33,699 nt of DNA, taken from NCBI RefSeq assembly GCF_017614955.1, contig NZ_WVUH01000028.1, positions 1 through 33,699 of the forward strand. The letters run 5' to 3'. Made by a program: the position numbers and the translations under genes. This document shows, piece after piece, positions 18,180 through 24,952 of the stretch. The notes beneath the pieces were generated by a model, which saw only the letters and a program-made list of their open reading frames with translations, had not been told where the DNA came from and ran no database searches. The stretch comes from Micromonospora echinofusca. Its GTDB lineage: Bacteria > Actinomycetota > Actinomycetes > Mycobacteriales > Micromonosporaceae. Positions within the stretch are counted from its first letter, which is position 1. Each line of letters starts with the position of its first letter.

Positions 18180-19262
18180 TCACTTCGGCTGGGCGGCCGA
18201 GGTGACCTTGACGGTGCCGGCCGCGATGTCGGCCTTCAGCTTGTCGACCTCGGCCTTCAGCTCGGCCGGGATCTTGCTGTCGAACTCGTGGTACGGGGCC
18301 AGCGAGACACCGTTGTTGGCCAGCGTGCCCAGGAAGCCCGGGGTCGGCTCCAGCTTGGTGCCACCGGCGGCCTTGACCACGGCCTCCTTCACCGCGTCCG
18401 GGATGTTCTTGACCACGGTGGTGATGATCGCCGGGCAGTTCTGGGTGCTCTCGCAGCCGTCGACGTCCACCCAGATGGTGTTGTACTTGCCACCGGAGGC
18501 CTGGGCGGCGGCGGTGGTGCCGAGGCCGGCGCCACCGGCGACCGGCATGATGATGTCGGCGCCCTGCGCGACCAGGGTGTCGCCCACCTTCTTGCCTTCG
18601 TCCTGCTTGCCGAAGTCGTTGGTGAACGAACCGTCCTGCTTGGCCTTGTCCCAGCCGAGCACCTGGACGGTCTTGCCCTTGGCCTGGTTGTAGTAGGCGA
18701 CACCGTCGGCGTAGCCGTCCATGAAGATGGTCACCGGCGGGATCTTCATGCCGCCGTAGGTGCCCACCTTGCCGGTCTTGCTCAGCCCGGCCGCGAGGTA
18801 ACCGGCGAGGAAGCCGGCCTGCGCGGTGTCGAACTGCATCGGGTAGACGTTGGTCTCCGGGACCTTCGCGTCGACGATGCCGAACTGCTGGTTCGGGTTC
18901 GCCTTGGCGATCTTCGAGGTGGCGTTGCCCATCAGGCCACCGACGGCCAGGATGAAGTCGCACTTCTGGTTGACGTACTGGGTCAGGTTCGGCTCGTAGT
19001 CGGCCTCGGCCTTGGACGCCACGTACTTGATGTCGATGTTGCTGTTCTCGGCCTTGGCGGCCTGGAGGCCCTTCCACGCCGAGGCGTTGAACGACTTGTC
19101 GTCGATGCCGCCGACGTCGGTCACCATGCAGGCGCTGTACTTCTTGCCACCGTCACCGGCGCCCTGGTCGTCCTTCGGCGCCTCGCCGCAGGCGGCAGCG
19201 CTCAGCGCGAGCCCGCCAACCGCGAACACCGAAACGATCCGCATCCCACGCGAAGCGCGCAA
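18180..19262 (-). CDS. bmpA: BMP-family nucleoside-binding lipoprotein
   Basis: A protein of 360 residues from TTG 19262, which has AAGGAG six bases upstream; the GTG at 19286 would place the ribosome-binding site inside the gene. The signal peptide ends in the lipobox LSAAAC with Cys25. The mature protein shows the BMP (PF02608) pattern: YSACMVTDVGGIDDKSFNASAWKGL near the start, ILAVGGLMGNATSKIA, the AGFLAGYLAAGLSKTGKVGTYGGM block, and GADIIMPVAGGAGLGTTAAA. BMP proteins of this type bind purine or pyrimidine nucleosides for NupOPQ-like importers. It heads the import and salvage operon and is separated from the ATPase gene by two hairpins. Confidence 0.95.
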   Translation of the reverse strand: MRASRGMRIVSVFAVGGLALSAAACGEAPKDDQGAGDGGKKYSACMVTDVGGIDDKSFNASAWKGLQAAKAENSNIDIKYVASKAEADYEPNLTQYVNQKCDFILAVGGLMGNATSKIAKANPNQQFGIVDAKVPETNVYPMQFDTAQAGFLAGYLAAGLSKTGKVGTYGGMKIPPVTIFMDGYADGVAYYNQAKGKTVQVLGWDKAKQDGSFTNDFGKQDEGKKVGDTLVAQGADIIMPVAGGAGLGTTAAAQASGGKYNTIWVDVDGCESTQNCPAIITTVVKNIPDAVKEAVVKAAGGTKLEPTPGFLGTLANNGVSLAPYHEFDSKIPAELKAEVDKLKADIAAGTVKVTSAAQPK

Positions 19263-19415
19263 GACGGTCTCCTTCCCATTGCACACCGCGTGGATGTCGC
19301 GGTGGCAGCCCTAAGCCGGCCTGCCCGTCGCCGCCGGCTGTCCCACGTTACGGACGCAGAGCGTACGCCCGCGCCCGCCCACCGGCCGACAATCGTGCCT
19401 GACTGTTGGATGCCT

Positions 19416-19431
19416 GTTACCCCGGCGTAAC
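19416..19431. promoter_or_regulatory. Inverted repeat upstream of bmpA (candidate operator)
   Basis: GTTACCCCGGCGTAAC has perfect 5-bp arms GTTAC and GTAAC spaced by six bases. It lies about 155 bases upstream of the bmpA start in the 284-base region 19263-19546. No regulator for it is encoded in the window that I can identify. Confidence 0.35.
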
Positions 19432-19519
19432 CATGCCGTGGGGAACGTCACTTTGTGCGGTGGTACATCGTCCCAGCGTGTCGGTTTTCCATCGCGTCTG
19501 CCCTGGTCAGAGCATTGCA

Positions 19520-19531
19520 GGCAACGTTGCC
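19520..19531. promoter_or_regulatory. Perfect 12-bp palindrome GGCAACGTTGCC
   Basis: A fully symmetrical 12-mer about 15 bases downstream of the small membrane protein gene and 258 bases upstream of bmpA. It could be an operator for the bmpA operon or a short terminator stem; the sequence alone does not decide. Confidence 0.35.
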
Positions 19532-19533
19532 CC

Positions 19534-19551
19534 GGTAACCGGGACGTTACC
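19534..19551 (-). terminator. Short inverted repeat over the stop of the membrane protein gene
   Basis: GGTAAC (19534-19539) and GTTACC (19546-19551) are perfect 6-bp arms with a six-base spacer, overlapping the TAA stop at 19547-19549. Weak as a terminator. It resembles, with reversed arm order, the inverted repeat at 19416-19431. Confidence 0.3.
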
Positions 19552-19897
19552 GCCAGAAGACCGCGACCGCCGCCGTGACGAGGGTCAGACCGATGACCGC
19601 CAGGAAGTGGCCACGGTTGACCGCGTCCCGTTTACGGGAGAAGAACACCATTGCGAAGATCGCCAGGGCCAGCACCAGCTTGGTAACAAGTTTCGCCGGG
19701 GCCGGTTCGTTGCCGTCCCGCAGCGGGGCGGCGAGGCCGATGCCGGTGACGACCTGGATGACCGCACCCCACAGCATCGGGGCGTTGATCCGGAGCCGAC
19801 CGGTGACGTACTGCGCGAGCCCTCCACCGAGGAGCAGCGCGAAACCGATCAGATGCAGGTAGAGCAGCACGAGCCGCAGAGCTTCCACGCGGCCCAT
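19547..19897 (-). CDS. Small integral membrane protein, unknown function
   Basis: A protein of 116 residues with four predicted membrane segments: about 8-28 (LVLLYLHLIGFALLLGGGLA), 40-57 (MLWGAVIQVVTGIGLAA), 68-86 (KLVTKLVLALAIFAMVFFS) and 97-114 (HFLAVIGLTLVTAAVAVFW). A His (LHLIGF) sits in the first segment and basic residues (SRKRDAVNRGH) in the last loop. Members of this kind are common in actinomycetes with no assigned role. ATG at 19897 follows GGGGCAGG. It is transcribed alone, bounded upstream by the palindromic repeat at 19918-19971. Confidence 0.85.
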   Translation of the reverse strand: MGRVEALRLVLLYLHLIGFALLLGGGLAQYVTGRLRINAPMLWGAVIQVVTGIGLAAPLRDGNEPAPAKLVTKLVLALAIFAMVFFSRKRDAVNRGHFLAVIGLTLVTAAVAVFWR

Positions 19898-19917
19898 CCT
19901 GCCCCATCAGCCCAGAT

Positions 19918-19971
19918 GTTAGGAAGGGCCCCTTCCTCTACCGAATCCGATAACAAGGGGCCCTTCCTAAC
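19918..19971. repeat. Dispersed palindromic terminator-like repeat, copy 1
   Basis: Perfect 17-bp arms GTTAGGAAGGGCCCCTT (19918-19934) and AAGGGGCCCTTCCTAAC (19955-19971) around a 20-base loop containing CTACCGAAT. It begins nine bases beyond the malG stop on the minus strand. The same element, including the loop core, recurs at 33413-33454. Confidence 0.85.
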
Positions 19972-19980
19972 TGCTCACGC

Positions 19981-20892
19981 CTAGCCCTTGGTGCCGCCGG
20001 CGGTCAGGCCGGACACCAGGTGCCGCTGGGCGAAGAAGAAGACGATGCCGGCCGGGACGGTGACCAGGACCGCCGCCGCCGTGAGGTACTCCCACTGCGG
20101 GTTGAACTGCGGCACGAACTGCTGGAGGCCGTACGCCAGGGTGAACTTCCGGTCCTCCTGGATGAAGGCGGACGCGTACGCCACCTCGCCCCAGGCGGTG
20201 AGGAAGGAGTAGAAGGCGGTCACCGCGATGGCCGGTCGGGCCAGCGGCAGCACCACCCGCCAGAAGGTGGCGAACGGCCCGCAGCCGTCGATCGACGCCG
20301 CCTCGTCCAGCGAGGTGGGGATCGAGTCGAAGTACCCCTTGAGCATCCAGGCGCAGAACGGCACCGCGATGGTCAGGTTGGCGATGATCAACGAGGGCAG
20401 GGTGTTGATCAGGCCGAGGTTCGCCATGATCGTGTAGATCGGCACGATCAGGATCGCCACCGGGAACATCTGGGTCACCAGGAAGACCATCATCAGCGGC
20501 CGGCGCCCCGGGAAGTTGAACCGGGACAGCGCGTAGCCGGTGGTGGCGGAGAAGAAGATGCCGACCGCCATGGTGAACGCCGCGACGACCACCGAGTTGC
20601 CGAACCACCGCAGGAAACTGGTCTCCCCCAGCACGTAGCGGTAGTTGGCCAGGGTCGGGTCCTTGACCAGCGTCAGGTCGCTGCTCTGGATGGCGTACCC
20701 GGGCTTGAGCGAGGAGAGCAGCACCCAGACGATCGGCCCGATCGCGATCAGCGAGGCGACGATCAGGGTGCCGTGCAGCAGGATGGACTTGGCCGGGCTG
20801 CGGCTGCTGCGGGAGTCCCGGGGGCGGGAGTGCCGGGCACCCCGGGGTACGGCAGCAGCCGGCAGTGTGCCGGTACCGGCAATCTGGGTCAT
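19981..20892 (-). CDS. malG: Maltose/maltodextrin ABC transporter permease (MalG-like)
   Basis: A protein of 303 residues of the BPD_transp_1 family. A hydrophilic Arg/Ser-rich N-terminus of about 30 residues precedes the first membrane segment (LLHGTLIVASLIAIGPIVWVLL). Five more follow, and the EAA loop that docks the ATPase reads EAASIDGCGPFATFWRVVLPL. The C-terminus FAQRHLVSGLTAGGTKG is the usual MalG ending. The ATG at 20892 lies one base after the malF stop, preceded by GAGGTG. Last gene of malEFG; the palindromic repeat follows as terminator. No ATPase gene is linked; in actinomycetes the shared MsiK ATPase usually serves such permeases. Confidence 0.95.
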   Translation of the reverse strand: MTQIAGTGTLPAAAVPRGARHSRPRDSRSSRSPAKSILLHGTLIVASLIAIGPIVWVLLSSLKPGYAIQSSDLTLVKDPTLANYRYVLGETSFLRWFGNSVVVAAFTMAVGIFFSATTGYALSRFNFPGRRPLMMVFLVTQMFPVAILIVPIYTIMANLGLINTLPSLIIANLTIAVPFCAWMLKGYFDSIPTSLDEAASIDGCGPFATFWRVVLPLARPAIAVTAFYSFLTAWGEVAYASAFIQEDRKFTLAYGLQQFVPQFNPQWEYLTAAAVLVTVPAGIVFFFAQRHLVSGLTAGGTKG

Positions 20893-20893
20893 G

Positions 20894-21913
20894 TCACCAC
20901 ACCTCGCCTTGCTTGCGGAGCATCCGGCGGTAGAAGACCGAGAAGACGAGCAGGATCGACAGGATCAGCACGCCGTACGTGGAGGAGAGGGAGTAGTTGC
21001 GGATCCCCTCGAACGCGGCCCGGTACGCGCCGGTCACCAGGATCTCGCTCTCCCCGGCCGGCTGTCCCTCGGTCACCAGGAAGATGATCGGGAACATGTT
21101 GAAGGTCCAGATGGTGCCGAGCAGGATCACCGTCATGCTGACCGGCCGCAGGCCGGGCAGGGTGATGTTCTTGAAGCGCTGCCACGGGGTCGCGCCGTCG
21201 ATCTCGGCCGCCTCGTAGAGCTCCGCCGGGATGGTCTGCATGCCGCCGAGCAGCGCCACCATCATGAACGGCACGCCGAGCCAGATGTTGGTGACGATCG
21301 CGGTGAGCAGCGAGGTCCGCCAGTCGCCGAACCAGTCGACCGGGTCGATGCCGACCGCGGTGAGCAGCGAGTTGGCCAGGCCGAACCGCTCGTTGAAGAT
21401 GAACTTCCAGGCGAACGCGCTGACGAAGGCCGGGACGGCCCAGGGCAGGACCAGCAGGATCCGGTAGAGGGTACGGCCCCACATCGGCCGGTTGAGCATC
21501 ACGGCGAGGCCGAGGCCGAGCCCGTAGTGGAACACGACGCAGGCCACGGTCCAGATCAGGGTGACGGCGGTCCACTGCCAGAACTCGCCCACCTCACCAC
21601 TGAGCACCCGGACGTAGTTGTCCAGGCCGACGAACTCCCAGCGGTTCGGGTTGGGCTTGCAGACCTCGGAACCGGTGATCGACCTGGTGCAGATCTCGGC
21701 GGCCTGGTTGGCCTCGGTGAGGTTGGTGAAGGAGAGGTAGATACCCCGGACGAGCGGATAGAAGATCAGTACCGCCAGGACCACCACGACGGGGATCACC
21801 ATCGCCCAGGCGTACCAGTGCTTGTCCCAGCTCCGCCGCAGGCGGGACGGCTGTTTCGGGCGGCGGCCAGCCGGCGCGGGGGCGGGCGCCGGATCGGCTG
21901 TCACAGTTGTCAT
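20894..21913 (-). CDS. malF: Maltose/maltodextrin ABC transporter permease (MalF-like)
   Basis: A protein of 339 residues of the BPD_transp_1 family. The cytoplasmic N-terminus is Ala/Pro-rich, and the first membrane segment is at about 35-57. An extracytoplasmic loop with TRSITGSEVCKPNPNRWEFVGLDNYVRVL follows, then five further segments. The EAA motif reads EAAEIDGATPWQRFKNITLPGLRP. The loop holds two Cys (EICTRS and VCKP) that could form a disulfide. It pairs with MalG to form the membrane channel. It begins 119 bases after the malE stop; that gap holds a hairpin. Confidence 0.95.
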   Translation of the reverse strand: MTTVTADPAPAPAPAGRRPKQPSRLRRSWDKHWYAWAMVIPVVVVLAVLIFYPLVRGIYLSFTNLTEANQAAEICTRSITGSEVCKPNPNRWEFVGLDNYVRVLSGEVGEFWQWTAVTLIWTVACVVFHYGLGLGLAVMLNRPMWGRTLYRILLVLPWAVPAFVSAFAWKFIFNERFGLANSLLTAVGIDPVDWFGDWRTSLLTAIVTNIWLGVPFMMVALLGGMQTIPAELYEAAEIDGATPWQRFKNITLPGLRPVSMTVILLGTIWTFNMFPIIFLVTEGQPAGESEILVTGAYRAAFEGIRNYSLSSTYGVLILSILLVFSVFYRRMLRKQGEVW

Positions 21914-21944
21914 CTCAGCTGCGCTCCAACAAAGGGGAGGAGAC

Positions 21945-21986
21945 CCCGGCAGGGCCGCACGAAGGTGGTCGCACGACCCTGCCGGG
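21945..21986 (-). promoter_or_regulatory. Intercistronic hairpin between malE and malF
   Basis: Perfect 10-bp arms CCCGGCAGGG (21945-21954) and CCCTGCCGGG (21977-21986) with a 22-base loop. Located in the 119-base malE-malF gap; probably favours higher expression of the binding protein over the permeases. Confidence 0.65.
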
Positions 21987-22032
21987 TTGCCGAGTGGTCG
22001 CCGGCCGCTGCCAGCGCCAACGGTCGGTCAGA

Positions 22033-23334
22033 TCAGAGTCCGTACCCGGTAACGACCTCGGACTTGTACTTGTTGGCGACGGCGTCCAGGGACGCCTTCG
22101 GGTCCTTGCCCTGGATCAGCACCTCGGTGGCCATCTGGTCCAGCGGACCGAAGAACTGACCGGCCTCGGGGATCCACGGGCGCTCGACGGCCGCCTCGAC
22201 GACCGGCTTGAAGGCCGAGATCGTCGGGTTGCTCTTGACCGACGCGACGTCGTACGCGGACTTGCGGGTCGGCAGCAGCCCCAGCTTCTCGGCCAGGAAC
22301 GCCTGCGACTCGGCGGAGCTCATGAACTTGACGAACGCGACCGCGGCGTCGACCTTCTCCTGCGGCATGCCGGACCAGATCACGTAGTTGTGACCGCCGA
22401 CCGGGGCGCCGGCGCGGGCCGAGCCGGCCGGGACGGGGGCGACACCCAGGTTCTCCAGGCCGCCGAAGGCCGGCGCGTTCTTGACGTTGCTGACCTCCCA
22501 CGGGCCGTTGATGATCATGGCAACCTTCTTCTCCTTGAAGAGGGTCATCATGGTGCCGTAGGAGTCGTTCGCCGGGGGCTTGGCGGCGGCGCCGGAGGCG
22601 ATCAGGTCCTTGGCCACGTTCAGGCCGGCGACGTTCTTCTCCGAGTTGACCACGATCTTCTTGGCCTGGGTGTCGACCAGGTCGCCACCCTCGCCGTAGA
22701 GGAACGGGAGCATGAAGTAGCCGGCCGGGTTGACGAAGAGGCCGTCGACGCCGGTCTTCTGCTTGATGGTCTGCGCGGTGGTCTTCAGCTCGGCCCAGGT
22801 CTTCGGGGCCTCGGCGATACCGGCCTTGGTGAACAGCTCCTTGTTGTACATGAGCGCCAGGGAGTCGGTCACCTGCGGGACACCGTAGGTCTTGCCGTCG
22901 AACTTGTTGGACGACAGCGGCGTCGACAGGAAGTCGGACTCGTCGGCCAGCAGCTCGGAGCCGTCCAGCGCGTAGAGGTGACCCAGCGACGCGAACTCGG
23001 GCACCCAGGCCACCTCGGCCCGCAGGATGTCCGGCGCGCCCGTCTTGGCCTGCGCGGCGGTCTTGAACTTGTTCTGGGCCTCACCGAACGGGACCGACTG
23101 GTAGTTGATCTTCACGTTCGGGTAGGTCTGGTTGAACTTCGCGATCAGCTCCTGGAACGCCGGACCCTCGTTCTTCGGGTCCGAGGTGTCCCACCAGGTC
23201 AGTTCCGCCTTGAGAGATGCGGGATCGGTCTTCGGCTTCTCGTCCGCCGCCTTCTCCTCGCCGCCGCAGGCGGCGAGCGTGAGAGCGAGGGTCGTAGACG
23301 CGAGAACGACGATCCCCTTGGCTATGCGACGCAT
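22033..23334 (-). CDS. malE: Maltose/maltodextrin-binding lipoprotein (MalE-like)
   Basis: A protein of 433 residues from ATG 23334, with AGGAG seven bases upstream; the frame is open further but without signal-peptide character. The signal peptide ends at lipobox LTLAAC, Cys23. The mature protein has the family 1 solute-binding pattern: LTWWDTSDPKNEGPAFQELIAKFNQTYPNVKINYQ at the start, YGVPQVTDSLALMYNKELFTKAG, and MIINGPWEVSNVKNAPAFGGLENLGVAPVP, the classic MalE hinge segment. It delivers malto-oligosaccharides to MalFG. It is the first gene of malEFG, with CTTGC half-sites upstream that suggest control by the divergent LacI-family protein. Confidence 0.95.
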   Translation of the reverse strand: MRRIAKGIVVLASTTLALTLAACGGEEKAADEKPKTDPASLKAELTWWDTSDPKNEGPAFQELIAKFNQTYPNVKINYQSVPFGEAQNKFKTAAQAKTGAPDILRAEVAWVPEFASLGHLYALDGSELLADESDFLSTPLSSNKFDGKTYGVPQVTDSLALMYNKELFTKAGIAEAPKTWAELKTTAQTIKQKTGVDGLFVNPAGYFMLPFLYGEGGDLVDTQAKKIVVNSEKNVAGLNVAKDLIASGAAAKPPANDSYGTMMTLFKEKKVAMIINGPWEVSNVKNAPAFGGLENLGVAPVPAGSARAGAPVGGHNYVIWSGMPQEKVDAAVAFVKFMSSAESQAFLAEKLGLLPTRKSAYDVASVKSNPTISAFKPVVEAAVERPWIPEAGQFFGPLDQMATEVLIQGKDPKASLDAVANKYKSEVVTGYGL

Positions 23335-23374
23335 GTGCGCTCCTAATTGCCTGCCGGGTATCGGCGGGACAGTA

Positions 23375-23419
23375 GCAAGAAGTTTCCGAACAAGAAACCC
23401 CTTGCGAACCAGCTTGCAA
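23375..23419. promoter_or_regulatory. CTTGC/GCAAG half-site cluster upstream of malE (candidate MalR operator)
   Basis: Half-sites GCAAGAA (23375-23381), ACAAGAAA (from 23390), CTTGCG (23401-23406) and CTTGCAA (23413-23419) lie 40-85 bases upstream of malE. CTTGC appears twice with a 12-base period. The same motif occurs before the regulator gene and before the glucosidase gene. Confidence 0.6.
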
Positions 23420-23627
23420 CATCCGAGCTCCAATCGTCATCTGGCAGGCATCCGTATCGGATCTTCTGTACTTTTCAGGCACCGACCGAGTGGCCGAGGT
23501 CGCAGCCAGACCAGCCGAAAGCACCCGCTGCCACCTGGACGAACACGAGCAGTGAGCGCATGACCCCATCGATCGAGGGGATGAAACACCTAAAACGACC
23601 GACCAGAGGTTGACCATGGTCGAAGCT

Positions 23628-23661
23628 GCAAGTTCTTGCGGCCCGTCGCGCAAGAAGTTGC
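23628..23661. promoter_or_regulatory. Inverted repeat upstream of the LacI-family gene (candidate operator)
   Basis: Arms GCAAGTTCTTGCG (23628-23640) and CGCAAGAAGTTGC (23649-23661) match over 12 of 13 positions as an inverted repeat with an eight-base spacer. The end lies 20 bases before the start codon, fitting autoregulation. Confidence 0.65.
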
Positions 23662-23681
23662 TTTTGCGTTAGAGTTCCGCC

Positions 23682-24776
23682 ATGCGCGCTCGACTGTCCG
23701 ACATCGCCCAACAGGCCGAAGTCAGCGAGGCCACGGTGTCGCGGGTGCTCAACGACCGCCCCGGGGTCGCGCCGGAGACCCGGCAGGCCGTCCTCACCGC
23801 CCTCGACGTGCTCGGCTACGAGCGCCCGGCCCGGCTCCGCAAGCGGAGTGCCGGCCTGGTCGGGCTCGTGGTGCCCGAGCTGGAGAATCCGATCTTCCCG
23901 GCCTTCGCCCAGGTCATCGAGTCGACCCTGGCGCAGAGCGGGTTCACCCCGGTGCTGTGCACCCAGAGCCCGGGTGGGGTGACCGAGGACGAGTACGTCG
24001 AGATGCTGCTCGACCGGCAGGTCTCCGGCATCGTCTTCGTCTCCGGGCTGCACGCGGACACCTCCGCCAACCACGAGCGGTACCGGGCGCTGATCGCCCG
24101 GCCGCTGCCGATCGTGATGATCAACGGATACGCCCCCGGCATCCCCGCACCCTTCGTCTCCTGCGACGACCGGGAGGCCGTCGAGCTGGGCGTGGCCCAC
24201 CTGGTGGCCCTCGGCCACCGGCGGATCGGCCTGATCACCGGCCCCGACCGCTTCGTGCCGGTGCAACGCAAGGTGGCCGGGTACCGGGCGGCCATGCGGC
24301 GCCTGACCGAACTGCCCGACAGCGAGCTGGAGAACCTCGCCGAGCTCTCGCTCTTCGGCGTGGAGGGCGGCGAGGCCGCCGCCGCACGCCTGATCGACCG
24401 GGGGGTGACCGGGATGGTCTGCGGCTCGGACCTGATGGCGCTGGGCGCGATCCGGGCGGCCCGGCAGCGCGGCCTCTCGGTGCCGCACGACCTCTCCGTG
24501 GTCGGGTACGACGACTCGCCGCTGATGGCCTTCACCGACCCGCCGCTGACCACGATGCGCCAGCCGGTCTCCGCGATGTCGGTGGCCGCCGTGCGGGCCT
24601 TGGTCGACGAGATCCACGGGCACGCCGCCCCGCACTCGGAGTACACCTTCCGCCCCGAGCTGGTGGTACGCGGGTCCACCGCGATCGCCCCGGCCGAGAG
24701 CCGCACCCGGCTCGGCGGAGGCGCCCCGGCCGGCCGGCAGCGCCCGGCACCGCCCGAGGTGGCCGTGCCGGCCTGA
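23682..24776 (+). CDS. malR: LacI-family transcriptional regulator (MalR-type)
   Basis: A protein of 364 residues. The N-terminal helix-turn-helix is LSDIAQQAEVSEATVSRVLNDRPGVAPETRQAVLTALDVLGY (about 5-46), a canonical LacI DNA-binding and hinge region. It is followed by a periplasmic-binding-like sensor domain (GLVVPELENPIFPAFAQVIES through VVGYDDSPLMAFTDPPLTTMRQP). The C-terminal roughly 25 residues are Ala/Pro-rich. It is divergent from malEFG and upstream of the glucosidase gene, and GCAAG/CTTGC operators lie before all three, so it is probably a maltodextrin-responsive repressor. The ribosome-binding sequence before ATG 23682 is weak. The gene symbol is by context. Confidence 0.93.
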   Translation: MRARLSDIAQQAEVSEATVSRVLNDRPGVAPETRQAVLTALDVLGYERPARLRKRSAGLVGLVVPELENPIFPAFAQVIESTLAQSGFTPVLCTQSPGGVTEDEYVEMLLDRQVSGIVFVSGLHADTSANHERYRALIARPLPIVMINGYAPGIPAPFVSCDDREAVELGVAHLVALGHRRIGLITGPDRFVPVQRKVAGYRAAMRRLTELPDSELENLAELSLFGVEGGEAAAARLIDRGVTGMVCGSDLMALGAIRAARQRGLSVPHDLSVVGYDDSPLMAFTDPPLTTMRQPVSAMSVAAVRALVDEIHGHAAPHSEYTFRPELVVRGSTAIAPAESRTRLGGGAPAGRQRPAPPEVAVPA

Positions 24777-24817
24777 CCGGTCGCCCCGGGGCGGGCCCCT
24801 GAGGTGACCGCTGTCAT

Positions 24818-24831
24818 TTCTTGCGCAAGAA
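24818..24831. promoter_or_regulatory. Perfect 14-bp palindrome TTCTTGCGCAAGAA (candidate MalR operator)
   Basis: Fully symmetrical, ending four bases before a candidate -35 box for the glucosidase gene. It has the same GCAAGAA/TTCTTGC core as the sites at 23375-23419 and 23628-23661. A further CTTGCAG half-site is at 24842-24848, inside the promoter spacer. Confidence 0.7.
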
Positions 24832-24835
24832 CTGC

Positions 24836-24865
24836 TTGACTCTTGCAGTCATCGAGCGGCATTCT
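24836..24865 (+). promoter_or_regulatory. Candidate promoter of the alpha-glucosidase gene
   Basis: TTGACT (24836-24841) matches five of six -35 consensus bases. An 18-base spacer leads to CATTCT (24860-24865) as a weak -10. The leader to the ATG at 24953 would be roughly 80 bases. Confidence 0.45.
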
Positions 24866-24952
24866 CGTCTGACGCCCCGCGCGCGTCTGATCGGCCATGC
24901 GCGGGTTTCCGCGCCCGCCACCTCCCGCGCCACCAGATCGGGGAACGCACCC

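Noticed and set aside
23446-23627. Possible small gene in the malE-malR intergenic region
   Set aside because: Open frames here are short, lack ribosome-binding sites and show no codon bias; the 347-base gap 23335-23681 is better explained as divergent promoters with operator sites.
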